A stretch of DNA of 48,733 bases from an uncultured Prevotellaceae bacterium (GCA_900320585.1 ONSV01000027.1:1-48733); one strand, 5' to 3'. Positions 16,778-25,697 are shown, numbered from the stretch's first letter. Program-made: numbers and translations. The notes: a model not told the origin generated them from the sequence alone.

Positions 16778-16907
16778 GAAGTTTCACATTCGCTCAACTT
16801 CTTTAGTTCAGAAGTGCAGACAATAGCTCGAATTCACCTCGTAGGGCTCATAGGATGTCAGTTGTGGTAATGTCTGAACTCCTGAACTTCTGAACTCCTG
16901 AACTTCT
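16778..16907 (+). repeat. Intergenic palindromic repeat element, copy 1
   Basis: Begins AAGTTTCACATTCGCTCAAC, continues with AGTTCAGAAGTGCAGACAATA and the block CGAATTCACCTCG...GGCTCA, then GTGGTAATGTCTGAACTCC and alternating GAACTTCT/GAACTCCT units. It ends close to the Sel1 stop (16915). The right terminal repeat seen in copy 2 is missing, so this copy is truncated. It shares the same block order with copies at 25124, 25303 (inverted), 26067, 29450 and 46836. Confidence 0.75.
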
Positions 16908-16914
16908 TTTTGGC

Positions 16915-18036
16915 TTATTTCAGGCCCTTCTGCACCTCCTTGGCATACTCGTCGCCTAAGATGGCGGCCTTGTTGATCCATTCGCGGCCCTTGTTCTTGT
17001 CGCGCTTCACGCCGTGGCCATAGTAGTAGCAGATGCCAAGGCCGGTCATGCCCGATGGGTTGCCTTGCTGAGCGGCTTGCTCCATCCATTTGGCCGCCTC
17101 TCCCAGGTCCTTGGTCACGCCCATGCCGTTGTAATACATATGTCCGATGTTGTACTGGGCCTCGGCGTTGCCCTGCTCAGCGGCTTTCAGATACCATTTG
17201 GCGGCCATCTCGAAGTCGCGGTCCACAAACACGCCGTTGTCGTAGTAGCGGCCAAGGGCAAGCTGGGCAGGAGCGAATCCTTTCTCTGCCGACTTGGTGA
17301 AGTATTCCATCGCCACGAGGTTGTCTTGAATTACTCCCTCGCCCACGGAATACATACGGCCCACCTCGAAGAGGGCACGGGCATCGCCCACCTCGGCCAG
17401 ACGGTTGAAGTAGCCGAAAGCCTTGGCAGGGTCCTTGTCCACGCCATCGCCTTTCAGGTAGCAGTAGCCTAAGTTGTAGATGGCGGCATTGTTGCCTTGG
17501 GCGGCAGCTTTCTCCCACCATTTCCTTGCCTCGGCATAGTCAAGGTCCACACCTTTCATCAGGTAGTAGCAAGAGCCCAGGTTGAACATCGCGGGAGCAT
17601 ACCCCTTGTTGGCGGCCTTGCGGTACCACTCCACGGCCTTGGGGTAGTTCTTGTCGAAGTTCTCCCCACCGGAGTCATAGAGATGGCCAATGCTGTTCAT
17701 GGCCGACAGGCTACCTTTGTTGGCAGCCTTGGTATACCATTTCACGGCCTCGTTCAGGTTCTTTTCCACGCCATATCCGTTCTCATGGCAGAAGGCGAGG
17801 TTGAACAGTGCCTCGATATCGCCACTCTCGGCGGCACGGGCAAACCATTTCACGGCTTCGGCGTGGTTGGCATTCACTCCTTTTCCGCTGAGCAGGCAGT
17901 TGCCCAGCACCACTTGGGCCCTTACGCTGCCAGCCTCGGCATCACGGCGCATACTGGCGATGTCGGCAGCAGTCTGGGCAGTGGTGGCAGTAGCTACGAG
18001 GCAGAACAGGGCTATGGTCAGTTGTCTTATTCTCAT
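16915..18036 (-). CDS. Secreted Sel1-repeat (TPR-like) protein
   Basis: 373 residues from the ATG at 18034-18036, which opens a signal peptide (MRIRQLTIALFCLVATATTAQ). The open frame to 18135 adds an implausible polar N-terminus. About nine Sel1 repeats of 36-40 residues fill the protein, each with the A.KWY.KAA..G...A...G.CY..G.GV pattern, for example ESGDIEALFNLAFCHENGYG. Sel1 proteins are scaffolds for protein-protein contacts, here in the periplasm. No catalytic domain is present. The 3' end abuts repeat copy 1. A TATTTTTG box at 18102-18109 on the same strand is the likely promoter. Partner unknown. Confidence 0.88.
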   Translation of the reverse strand: MRIRQLTIALFCLVATATTAQTAADIASMRRDAEAGSVRAQVVLGNCLLSGKGVNANHAEAVKWFARAAESGDIEALFNLAFCHENGYGVEKNLNEAVKWYTKAANKGSLSAMNSIGHLYDSGGENFDKNYPKAVEWYRKAANKGYAPAMFNLGSCYYLMKGVDLDYAEARKWWEKAAAQGNNAAIYNLGYCYLKGDGVDKDPAKAFGYFNRLAEVGDARALFEVGRMYSVGEGVIQDNLVAMEYFTKSAEKGFAPAQLALGRYYDNGVFVDRDFEMAAKWYLKAAEQGNAEAQYNIGHMYYNGMGVTKDLGEAAKWMEQAAQQGNPSGMTGLGICYYYGHGVKRDKNKGREWINKAAILGDEYAKEVQKGLK

Positions 18037-18101
18037 TTTCTGTCGTTTTTTATGTGTCGCCTCATGCTGTTGGAGGCAGAGGCTCAATGGCTTATCGCTT
18101 G

Positions 18102-18109
18102 CAAAAATA
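18102..18109 (-). promoter_or_regulatory. Predicted -7 box for the Sel1-repeat gene
   Basis: Reverse-strand TATTTTTG, a perfect TAnnTTTG, 65 nt before the start codon. No clear TTG lies at the expected -33 distance. Confidence 0.45.
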
Positions 18110-18171
18110 GTCATTTCCTGCCATTTTTTCCTCACCCATAAGGTTATTTTTCCCTAAAAGGGAAGAATCTG

Positions 18172-21100
18172 TCAGAAAACGAACTTACAGGAGGCCGATT
18201 TCCCGTTCTTTCCGGTGGCGCGGGCCACATAGCAGCCTTTGGCCAGTTGGCGGACTGACGCCTCGCCATAGCCTCCTCTCATCGTTGCCCTGAGGCTTTC
18301 TACCAACTGCCCGGAGAGGGTGTAGATGTTGATGCTCAGGTCCTCGTCGCCTTCTCCCCTCACTACCAGTTGGTTGGCGGCGAAGCGCAGGGTAAGCGGC
18401 TCGTGGTTGTCGGCCATGGTCGTGGTAATGCCATTGGGGTCGTTCATGAAGAGGGTGGTATAGGTGTTCAGGAAGTTGGGCTTCTTGATGGTGGGAATGG
18501 TGAGGATGTAGATGTCGCCAGTGCCGTCGGGATAGCGGCCCACGGTGGTGTTGCCGTCATGGGCGGGGTAGGGCATGCTGTCGGTCCAGCTCATGTCGGC
18601 GGCCGTGAGGGTCACGGTGCCTCCCTCATTGCCCAGTTTGAAGTTGGCGTGCAGTTCGTACGTGGGCTCTTGCTTGTCGCACCACACCAGCAGGTATCCA
18701 TGTGCGGGGATGATGGTGTTGGCCGTTCCGTCGCCCTTGGTGATGCGGTATTTCTGGGGGTTGTCGTTGTCGCTCAGGTACATCCCCTCTACGTCGATGG
18801 CCTGGTCGGTGGTGTTGTAGAGTTCCACCCAGTCGGCTTTCTTGAAGTAGTCGTTGGCATAGACGCTGTTGTCGGCGCTCACCTCATTCACCCTTACGGG
18901 AGTGATGCCATGGGCCTGACGGTCGGCGTCACTCATCGGCTCGAAGCAGGCCACCAGGTTGAAGGCTCCTTGTGGAATGTCCACCTCGGCCGAGGTGGAG
19001 TAGTATTCGGTCACGGTGTTGGGTGAGGAGATTGCGAGCTCGGCATCCCAATAGATGTCGGTGGAGGTGGAACTGTTGTTGTGCACCTCGACGGCAATGA
19101 TGTTCTCGCCGGCCTGGAAGAGGCTGGCGTTGAGGGTCATCTCGCCGCTGTCGGGATTGTCGGGGGCGAAAGAGCTGGCCCAGGTGTTGTAGGTCACGTT
19201 GCCGCCAGGCATGTTGTAGCGGCCGGCCTCCTTGCCGTTCACATAGATGATGAATCCATCGTCTACGGTGAATCCGAGGGTGAAGGTGGAATTGCTCTTG
19301 GGCGCCTCGTCAAGGTTCACTTTCTTGCGGAAATAGTAGGTGGGGTATTTGTTGTTGGCGTTGGAGCCATAGCTGATGGTGGTATTGAGCCCGTCCTTGC
19401 CATATCCTAAAGGTGCGTTGCCCGTTTTCCACGACGAGGTGTTGTAGTTGGCGGCTTTCCAGTTGGTGTTGTCGAGCGAGCCCTTGTCGTAGTAGTACCA
19501 GGAAGTGCCTTTGTTGAAGATGTATGAGCGCATGGCCGTACTGTTGGCCCATCCGGCGAAGGTGTGTCCTGCGGGAGCCACCGCCTTGAGCTTGACAGGT
19601 GCGAAGAGGTTGCCGTCGAAGAATCCTGTGGGGATGCGGACGTCGTTGATGTAGAGTTGGGCACCTTGGGTGGTGCTGCTGATGGTGGCTCGTTGTGGCG
19701 TGACCGAGGTGAGCCTCATGGGTGCGTAGTTGCGTAGGGTGTTGGTCATCGTCGACATGCGCGAGTTGAAGTTGCCTTTCAGCTCGTTGGCCATGTTCCA
19801 GGGGGTGCCGCCTTCCAGTTGCTGCAAGGGGTAGGCGCGGTTGGCGAGCGAGTCGATGATCTCGGCGCAGCGCTTGGCCTCGAACACGCTGCCGCCCATC
19901 AAGCAGTAGGTGTCGATGAACTGCCGTCTGAAGTCAGCGTTTCTGATTAGGTTCATGAAAATGGTCACGAATTGTATCTCGGCCCTGATGTTGGTCTGCT
20001 TGTCGTAGAGCCAGTTGAAGGTGTAGTTGCGCTTGTTGGCGAACTCGACGAAGCTGTTCGAGGTGCTGAAGGCGAAGTCGAGGTCGAACGACACGAAACG
20101 GAACCGCCCGCCTTCGTGCAGGGCATAGCCCTTGATGTTGTTCTGGGGCCAGTCGGTGCCGCCCAGGTAGAGTTGCATGGCCATGTAGTTGATATACTCG
20201 TCGATGTCGATACGTTCCTTGATCTCGGCATAGACGTCATCGCTGGAGGCCTGCTTGCTCAGCTCGTAGAGTTGGGTGAAGCTCTCTTTGGTGCCGCATT
20301 TCTGCACGTAGGCGGAGTCGGCGTCCATCTCGAAGAGGTCGATTTCCTCATCGTCCCATCCGTAGTTGGAGTAGACGAAGTGCTTGTTGTTGGGCTCGCG
20401 CATGTTGAGCATGCCGATATACTTGCCGTTGATGAACTCATGAACGGGCAGGTACGACTGGGCGTCGAGGTCGATACCCGAGGTGAGGATGATGCTCTCG
20501 ATGGCAGGGTCCTTGAAGCGGTTCCAGTTGTCGTTGCCGCCATTGCGTATCTGCAGGGTGCGGTTGCGCAGGAAGGGCTTCTCGGCGAAGAACGGATAGT
20601 CGAGGTGCTTGTTGCCACCCAGTTCCTTGTCGCCTTTCAGCTTGAAGGAGTGGGGCTCCCAGGCACGGCTCCATCCGCCGCACATCTCCAGGTTGACGTC
20701 CTGGTTGAACACGCCGTTGCCACCGGGCAGCATGTAGGCGAAGTTCACGGGGCGTTCCCAATCCATGTTCCAGTTGCACTTGGTGTCCTGACCGCGCCCG
20801 GGCTTGCCATTGCTGCCTTTCACCATCACGCCATGCATGTTGCCGTAAAGGAAGTCGGGGTCGCCTACTACCGACACCACGTGCCCGGTGTAGTTCTTGT
20901 CGCGGCGGATAAAAGAACGGGTCACGGCCCGGCTCGGCAACTGGTCGTCGGCGAAGAGCCTGAAACGGTAGCAAGTGGTGCTCGTGACGTTGAACTGGCC
21001 CGTGGCGCTGCGGTAGCCATTGGTGTTGGTAGGCAGCGTGCCGTCGAGGGTGTATCGCAGGGTGCAGCCTTCGGGGATGGTGACAGTCACGTAGATAGAG

Positions 21101-21666
21101 CCGCTGAAGAGTTGGTCGTTCTGCGACACCACGGGTTCGTCGAGTTGCTGGTCGGCATAAGTGGTGCCGTTGTTGCTCGTACCATGGGTAGGCTGAGCGG
21201 TGAACGACCACTCGTCGCCTCCGTCGGTGATACGGGCATACGATGTGCGGTCGATGGCTTCGGGGTAGCTCTGGCTGGCGATGAGAGTCCCGTCGGGTGC
21301 GCTGATATAGAGGGTGCCTCCGTCGATGTCGAGCTTGAAAGGAGCGTTGGTGTTCTTCAGGTTGTTGTTGTCGAACCACACCACCTTGTAGCCTCTGGCG
21401 GGGATGGTGCCGATACCTGCGGGTGCCTTCCATTTGGTCGGGTTGTCGGCCTCGTCACTGAAGAAGCATCCGGTGAGGGTCACCTCGGTGTCGCTGGGGT
21501 TGTAGAGTTCCACCCATCCGTCGAAGTTGACGGTGGGACTGAAGAATTGGTCGACATTGGCCGACATGATCTCGTTGATAACGAGCGAGTTTGACGTGGG
21601 AGTCACCGCTGCCCTTGCAGGCAGACAACCAATGGCGAGTGCAGCGAGGATGGTCTTGAAAGTCAT
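18172..21666 (-). CDS. Very large secreted CotH-kinase / lamin-tail-domain protein
   Basis: 1164 residues with signal peptide (MTFKTILAALAIGCLPARA). Domains in order: lamin-tail domain (about 25-150, SLVINEIMSAN and WVELYNPSD), a chitobiase C-terminal-like sandwich (about 185-252, LRYTLDGTLPT), CotH kinase-like domain (about 260-600, with RFRFVSFDLDFAFS, D528/D530 as candidate metal ligands), a jelly-roll region (about 715-880), and a second lamin-tail domain (about 920-1040, VRVNEVSADN and WVELYNTTD). The C-terminal module (about 1090-1164, INIYTLSGQLVESL and KGCYVAR) resembles a type IX secretion sorting domain. CotH proteins are atypical protein kinases in spore formers; in Bacteroidota their role is unknown. 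The gene starts 39 nt after the GH51 stop and is probably cotranscribed, suggesting a surface protein tied to glycan use. Confidence 0.88.
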   Translation of the reverse strand: MTFKTILAALAIGCLPARAAVTPTSNSLVINEIMSANVDQFFSPTVNFDGWVELYNPSDTEVTLTGCFFSDEADNPTKWKAPAGIGTIPARGYKVVWFDNNNLKNTNAPFKLDIDGGTLYISAPDGTLIASQSYPEAIDRTSYARITDGGDEWSFTAQPTHGTSNNGTTYADQQLDEPVVSQNDQLFSGSIYVTVTIPEGCTLRYTLDGTLPTNTNGYRSATGQFNVTSTTCYRFRLFADDQLPSRAVTRSFIRRDKNYTGHVVSVVGDPDFLYGNMHGVMVKGSNGKPGRGQDTKCNWNMDWERPVNFAYMLPGGNGVFNQDVNLEMCGGWSRAWEPHSFKLKGDKELGGNKHLDYPFFAEKPFLRNRTLQIRNGGNDNWNRFKDPAIESIILTSGIDLDAQSYLPVHEFINGKYIGMLNMREPNNKHFVYSNYGWDDEEIDLFEMDADSAYVQKCGTKESFTQLYELSKQASSDDVYAEIKERIDIDEYINYMAMQLYLGGTDWPQNNIKGYALHEGGRFRFVSFDLDFAFSTSNSFVEFANKRNYTFNWLYDKQTNIRAEIQFVTIFMNLIRNADFRRQFIDTYCLMGGSVFEAKRCAEIIDSLANRAYPLQQLEGGTPWNMANELKGNFNSRMSTMTNTLRNYAPMRLTSVTPQRATISSTTQGAQLYINDVRIPTGFFDGNLFAPVKLKAVAPAGHTFAGWANSTAMRSYIFNKGTSWYYYDKGSLDNTNWKAANYNTSSWKTGNAPLGYGKDGLNTTISYGSNANNKYPTYYFRKKVNLDEAPKSNSTFTLGFTVDDGFIIYVNGKEAGRYNMPGGNVTYNTWASSFAPDNPDSGEMTLNASLFQAGENIIAVEVHNNSSTSTDIYWDAELAISSPNTVTEYYSTSAEVDIPQGAFNLVACFEPMSDADRQAHGITPVRVNEVSADNSVYANDYFKKADWVELYNTTDQAIDVEGMYLSDNDNPQKYRITKGDGTANTIIPAHGYLLVWCDKQEPTYELHANFKLGNEGGTVTLTAADMSWTDSMPYPAHDGNTTVGRYPDGTGDIYILTIPTIKKPNFLNTYTTLFMNDPNGITTTMADNHEPLTLRFAANQLVVRGEGDEDLSINIYTLSGQLVESLRATMRGGYGEASVRQLAKGCYVARATGKNGKSASCKFVF

Positions 21667-21705
21667 GCTGATTGTGATGTGGTCGTATTCTTCTTTATTG
21701 TTGGC

Positions 21706-24258
21706 TTACCATTCGAAAACGCGGAAAGAGTAGGGGGGCATCACGATGTTGCCTTTCTGTGCACTGCCTTTCTGGCACAGCACTTTCTGGTCTTCGGGCT
21801 TACCGTTGAATCCTTCATAGCTGAGGTTGTCGGGCAGGTTGATACCTGTGACGCCGATGGTGAGGGGCACGGGCAGGGCATTGACGAGCCTCAGGTAATG
21901 GCGTCCGGTACGGCTGTCCTCCACCACGCTGGCCGAGATGCGGCGGCTGATGCCTCCGTCGGCATCGATGCGCGAGCCGATGTAGTGGTCGCCGGCATGT
22001 GCCGAGAAGAGCCGCTGGGTCTCATAGGCGGGAGTGGGGCGCACCTCGGTGTTGCTGAAGTAGATCATGTCGGGGTCCCAGTTGTGGTGACCGTCTTTCG
22101 CCAGCAGGGGAGCATACGACGTCATCTCCACCACGTCGCCGTTGCGCTCCACGTTGCACAGGTGGATGGCCTCGGCCAGGGCGGTCTCCACGTTGGGGCG
22201 TTTCACCGATGTGCTGGCGGCCCATTCGCCCAGATAGACCTTTGGGGCGTTGCGGTCGTAGTCATCGTAGTAGTCCTGGTGGTTGATGAACCATCCTGAG
22301 CTCTCGTAGTAGTGCTCGTCTACCAAGTCGATGATGTCTTGGTGCTTCTTTGCGTAGTCCCATCCCTCGATGTAGTCGGCCGAGGGGGTGTGGAAGGGGC
22401 CTGCGGTGCCACAGACGATGATGTTGGGGTATTTTTCCTTGATGGCCTTGCAAATCATCTCGAAGCGCTCCTCGAAGACGGTGGAGATGATGTCTTCGTT
22501 GCCGATGCCCACGTATTTCAGGTTGAAGGGGGCGGGGTGGCCGGCCTCGGCACGGATTTTCGCCCATTTGCTGGTGGCGGGGTCGCCGTTGGCCCATTCT
22601 ATCATGTTGAGGATTTCCTGGCAGTAGGCAGGCATCTCTTCCATGGGGATACCGCCCTGCTGGCCACCATAGCCGTCTGCATTGGCAGCGGAGTTCTGGC
22701 AGGGCACGCCGGCTGCCAGCACTGGCAGTGGCTCGGCACCGATGTCCTCGCAGAACTGGAAGTACTCATGGAAGCCCAGTCCGCGGGTCTGGTGGTAGTG
22801 CCAGATGTTGAAGTCGGGCTTGCGGTCCTGCAACGGACCTACGGTGTGGTGCCAGTGGTAGATGTTGTCGAGGCCTTGGCCGTGGCTCATGCACCCACCG
22901 GGGAAGCGCACGAACTTCGGTTTCAGGTCGGCGATGGCCTGGGCGAGGTCGGCACGCAGGCCGTTCTTGCGGTTCTTGAAGGTGAGCTGGGGGAAGAGGC
23001 TCACCATGTCGACGGCAGCCTTGCCTTTCTTCAGCGACACGATGCGCAGTCTGATGTCGCGGTTGGCAGGCTTCTCATGAAATTTCCCGTCATCGGTGGT
23101 GAGCATGGCCTCGTATTGATTCCACCCCTCACCCTGCGACACGATTTTCTTTTCGGCAAGCACCTCGCCATTGGTGGTCACAAGTTGCACGCGCCATTGT
23201 TTCTTCTTGCAGTCGATGTTGCGCACCCAGAACGAGAAATCGTAGGAACAGCCGCTCTCGCGGTCGGCTATGCCATCCCAGCCTTCGTTGACGAGGGTGT
23301 CGGCCTCCATAACGGCATAGTGGGGATTGTTGGCACTCAGGGGATTGCTGGTCTCTATCTGTATCTGACGGCTGGAGTGCCAGGCTGTCGTGGCGTTCCA
23401 TTCCTTGCGGTCACGAGAGGAGTATTCGAAGTCGCGGTTCTGTATCAGTTCGGCATACAGGCCCCCATCGGCGGCATAGCTGATGTCCTCGAAGAACACG
23501 CCGATGAGTTTGTCGCTGATGCGCTTGCGCTCGCTGGGGACTATCGTGAGGGTGGCCTTGGCCTCTGTGAGGCTACCGAAGTGGGCCTTGTCGTCGGTCA
23601 TGCGCTCGGCGCTCATCTCGGCATCGAGGCGCATCATCTCATGGTGGGTGAGCAACTGGATGAGCTCGCCTTGGGTGATGTCGAAGATCTTGCCGTCGTA
23701 GCGTTTCCCGTCAACGGTGGCGGTGTCGCCGCCCCAGGCCACGTCGTTGATGCTGCTCTCCTGGGGCTGTCCGAAGTGGCGGAAGTCGTTGGAGGCTTGC
23801 AGGTAGTATTTTGAGTCGCCCGAGATGTAGAAAATGTCGAAGGTTCGGTCGTCGCCTTCAAACATGATGGGTTTCAGACAGTTGGGCGTGGAGACGCGGG
23901 GGTAGTCTTGTGGCCGCCACACAATGAGGTCTTTGCTGTAGGCGGCGGCGAAGCAGGGCGACTTGTCGTTCACTTGCCAGATGGCACGCCAGGTGCCGTC
24001 GGAGGCACGGAGCACACAGGGGGCGTACATCCGCTTCTCTGCGCCCCACTGTCCGTAGTCAGAGGCGCAGAGCTGTCCTATCTCTATCCATCGTTGCTCG
24101 ATGTCGAGGTAGGCGGCGTGAAGACCGGCCCGCTCATTGGGTGAGTAAATGAAAATCTCGCGCGATATGTTGTCGCCCTCTTCCTGGGCGAGTGTCTCAA
24201 GGGGTGCGGCCAGCATGGCCAAGGTCATCGCGATGATGTGAAGGATGTCTTTTCTCAT
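21706..24258 (-). CDS. GH51 alpha-L-arabinofuranosidase with N-terminal GH43-like and CBM-like domains
   Basis: 850 residues, signal peptide to about residue 24. Removes alpha-L-arabinofuranosyl units from arabinan, arabinoxylan or RG-I side chains. Residues about 30-215 look like part of a five-bladed propeller of GH43 type (APCVLRASDGTWRAIW, AAAYSKDLIVWRP). It is too short for a full enzyme and could be a binding module. A carbohydrate-binding-like sandwich follows (about 275-425), then the GH51 barrel (about 430-700) with RFPGGC, acid/base E588 in GIGNEDI and nucleophile E678 in YLGEWAAS, and a C-terminal sheet. A TAATTTTG -7 box lies at 24392-24399 on the same strand. The CotH gene follows after 39 nt. 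Confidence 0.94.
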   Translation of the reverse strand: MRKDILHIIAMTLAMLAAPLETLAQEEGDNISREIFIYSPNERAGLHAAYLDIEQRWIEIGQLCASDYGQWGAEKRMYAPCVLRASDGTWRAIWQVNDKSPCFAAAYSKDLIVWRPQDYPRVSTPNCLKPIMFEGDDRTFDIFYISGDSKYYLQASNDFRHFGQPQESSINDVAWGGDTATVDGKRYDGKIFDITQGELIQLLTHHEMMRLDAEMSAERMTDDKAHFGSLTEAKATLTIVPSERKRISDKLIGVFFEDISYAADGGLYAELIQNRDFEYSSRDRKEWNATTAWHSSRQIQIETSNPLSANNPHYAVMEADTLVNEGWDGIADRESGCSYDFSFWVRNIDCKKKQWRVQLVTTNGEVLAEKKIVSQGEGWNQYEAMLTTDDGKFHEKPANRDIRLRIVSLKKGKAAVDMVSLFPQLTFKNRKNGLRADLAQAIADLKPKFVRFPGGCMSHGQGLDNIYHWHHTVGPLQDRKPDFNIWHYHQTRGLGFHEYFQFCEDIGAEPLPVLAAGVPCQNSAANADGYGGQQGGIPMEEMPAYCQEILNMIEWANGDPATSKWAKIRAEAGHPAPFNLKYVGIGNEDIISTVFEERFEMICKAIKEKYPNIIVCGTAGPFHTPSADYIEGWDYAKKHQDIIDLVDEHYYESSGWFINHQDYYDDYDRNAPKVYLGEWAASTSVKRPNVETALAEAIHLCNVERNGDVVEMTSYAPLLAKDGHHNWDPDMIYFSNTEVRPTPAYETQRLFSAHAGDHYIGSRIDADGGISRRISASVVEDSRTGRHYLRLVNALPVPLTIGVTGINLPDNLSYEGFNGKPEDQKVLCQKGSAQKGNIVMPPYSFRVFEW

Positions 24259-24576
24259 ATTTGCAAATGTGGTTTTTGGGATAAGGTATGGTCGTTATTT
24301 GGGCCTGTCTGTCAGAAACTTTTCCCCTTTCTTTGGAAGAGTCTGGGTGAGGTCATCATGATGAATTGGGAGTCTTTATATAAAGATGTTGCAAAATTAC
24401 GATTTTTTTTCATTATTGATTATACCTTATCATTAAAAAGTGTAAAAAATACAACTTAATGTCATGGTGGATATAATTGCCATATATTGGGTTTCATGCT
24501 CTCATGCCCCAATCGCTAAATGATGTTAAAACAGAGAGAAAAGAAGCAATTACTAACCTAAGATAATAACGATGCT
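24259..24576. other. Divergent intergenic region between GH51 and a small lipoprotein
   Basis: 318 nt, AT-rich. Contains a reverse-strand TAATTTTG (24399-24392) that would give GH51 a leader of about 130 nt, without a clear -33. No convincing promoter for the rightward lipoprotein gene is seen. No repeat copy and no ORF. Confidence 0.5.
24392..24399 (-). promoter_or_regulatory. Predicted -7 box for the GH51-CotH operon
   Basis: Reverse-strand TAATTTTG, a perfect TAnnTTTG match in the GH51 upstream region. The -33 is not recognisable, so activator dependence is possible. Confidence 0.45.
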
Positions 24577-25107
24577 ATGATGAGGTTTTGGTCTTGTTTG
24601 CTTTGTGTGGCGGCACTACTTTTCGTATGTGGCTGCCATAGTGGCGAGGGCAACGGTATGGTGGAAGAAGAAGGTTCATCGATAGACAATTCCCTGTTTG
24701 CTTTGCGCAACTTCAGCCATAGTGGATGCAAGAAGAATATCAGCACCAATCGAGTAGTGGCTGCCCAGAATTATACTCCTGGCAAGGAGGAATATATAGA
24801 ATACGAGGGAAGGGAGAGCAACTACATCAACATCAGCCATCTTAACTCCATGTTCAACTGCGGCGTGAGGGAGGTTGGTGTGGAAATCGCTGTCTCCAAC
24901 GACACCATCCACCTTTCAGAGAAAATGACCGAAGGAAGAATCATGCGTTGTGGCTACTGTCCTTTTGATGTGATGGTCGATGCTGGTCCACTTGCCGACG
25001 GTGTATATACATTGATCGTGGCCAAGGAGGGCCAGGATTATGGAAAGGCCTCCATTGCCTTTTCTCCCACCGCCAAGGGGAAAGTGCTGCTCGAACCTCT
25101 GGAATAG
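24577..25107 (+). CDS. Small putative lipoprotein of unknown function
   Basis: 176 residues starting MMRFWSCLLCVAALLFVCGC; a lipobox (FVCGC, Cys20) marks it as a probable lipoprotein. The mature part has four further Cys residues and several short beta-type segments (REVGVEIAVSNDTIHL, GVYTLIVAKEG), suggesting a small beta-sandwich. The ending KGKVLLEPLE is similar in flavour to DUF3244-type proteins common in this phylum, but I cannot place it firmly. Two adjacent ATGs (24577, 24580) are possible starts. It is followed by two repeat elements, with no other gene in its transcription unit. Confidence 0.7.
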   Translation: MMRFWSCLLCVAALLFVCGCHSGEGNGMVEEEGSSIDNSLFALRNFSHSGCKKNISTNRVVAAQNYTPGKEEYIEYEGRESNYINISHLNSMFNCGVREVGVEIAVSNDTIHLSEKMTEGRIMRCGYCPFDVMVDAGPLADGVYTLIVAKEGQDYGKASIAFSPTAKGKVLLEPLE

Positions 25108-25111
25108 GTTC

Positions 25112-25123
25112 GTTATTTAATTT
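25112..25123. repeat. 12-bp direct repeat, left flank of element copy 2
   Basis: GTTATTTAATTT, repeated exactly at 25291-25302 on the other side of copy 2. Candidate target-site duplication. Confidence 0.6.
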
Positions 25124-25290
25124 AAGTTTCGCATTTGCTCCACTTCTTGTAGTTCAGTAGTTCAGGAGTTGCAGGAGTTCAGACAATAGCCCGAATTCAC
25201 ATCGACAGGCTCAATGGTCGTTTGCTGTGGTAATGTCTGAACTCCTGAACTTCTGTAACTTCTGAACTCCTCTCAACTTGCGAAAGTTGA
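25124..25290 (+). mobile_element. MITE-like palindromic element, most complete copy (copy 2)
   Basis: About 167 bp. Terminal inverted repeats: left AAGTTTCGCA (25124-25133) and right, read inward, AACTTTCGCA (25288-25279), nine of ten identical. Internally AGGAGTTCAGACA (25174-25185 region) is the reverse complement of TGTCTGAACTCCT (from about 25235), so the transcript could fold into one long hairpin. A terminal small hairpin CAACTT...AAAGTTG closes the right end. Flanked by a 12-bp direct repeat. No coding capacity. Confidence 0.65.
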
Positions 25291-25302
25291 GTTATTTAAT
25301 TT
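25291..25302. repeat. 12-bp direct repeat, right flank of element copy 2
   Basis: GTTATTTAATTT, identical to 25112-25123. Confidence 0.6.
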
Positions 25303-25484
25303 GTAAGGAGTTCATAATTGACGGAATTTCGGAAGTTCAGATTTTTTGGAATTTCGGGAGTTCAGACATTGTTATATCCAATAACCATCGAGCCTGACGA
25401 GGTGAAATTCGGGTTATAGCCTGCTCTCCTGTAACTCCTGCAACACCTGCCCTCCATAAGGAAGTTGAGCGGATGTGACACTTC
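25303..25484 (-). repeat. Palindromic repeat element, inverted copy 2'
   Basis: On the reverse strand it starts GAAGTGTCACATCCGCTCAA (from 25484), then GGAGTTACAGGAG, a CCCGAATTTCACCTCGTCAGG block, GATGGTTATTGG, and AATGTCTGAACTCCCGAAATT. Same order as copies 1 and 2 but more diverged. It lies directly against copy 2 in opposite orientation, making a large imperfect palindrome from 25124 to 25484. Confidence 0.7.
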
Positions 25485-25584
25485 TATTCAATCACTTTTC
25501 AGACAGCTTTTTTGAGCCTTCATCCTATTTGTCGCAAATATGGATGACTGTCGCAACGACTTGAGCCGAAAAGCATGAAAAAAG

Positions 25585-25615
25585 TTGTGAACCGGAAATT
25601 GCGGTTTTAATTTTG
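25585..25615 (+). promoter_or_regulatory. Promoter of the 91-residue secreted protein
   Basis: TTG (25585-25587), 20-nt spacer, TAATTTTG (25608-25615). Leader of about 75 nt to the ATG at 25698. Confidence 0.65.
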
Positions 25616-25697
25616 CAATGTCAGAAGGAACAAACAAGATTCCTCGATGACATGAGATTTAAAAAAAGTACAACAATCATCCGCAAAATTAAAAGTC

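Larger units (their letters stand above)
25108..25697. other. 590-nt region made mostly of two opposed repeat elements
   Basis: Holds element copy 2 (rightward) and copy 2' (leftward) back to back, a promoter at 25585-25615, and a leader of about 75 nt before the small secreted protein. A 10-codon frame (25618-25650) begins near the predicted transcription start. No larger ORF. Confidence 0.7.

Noticed and set aside
16778-25484. CRISPR array from the recurring GAACTCCT/GAACTTCT units
   Set aside because: Units are short, imperfect and tandem, without unique spacers of constant length, and no cas genes are nearby.
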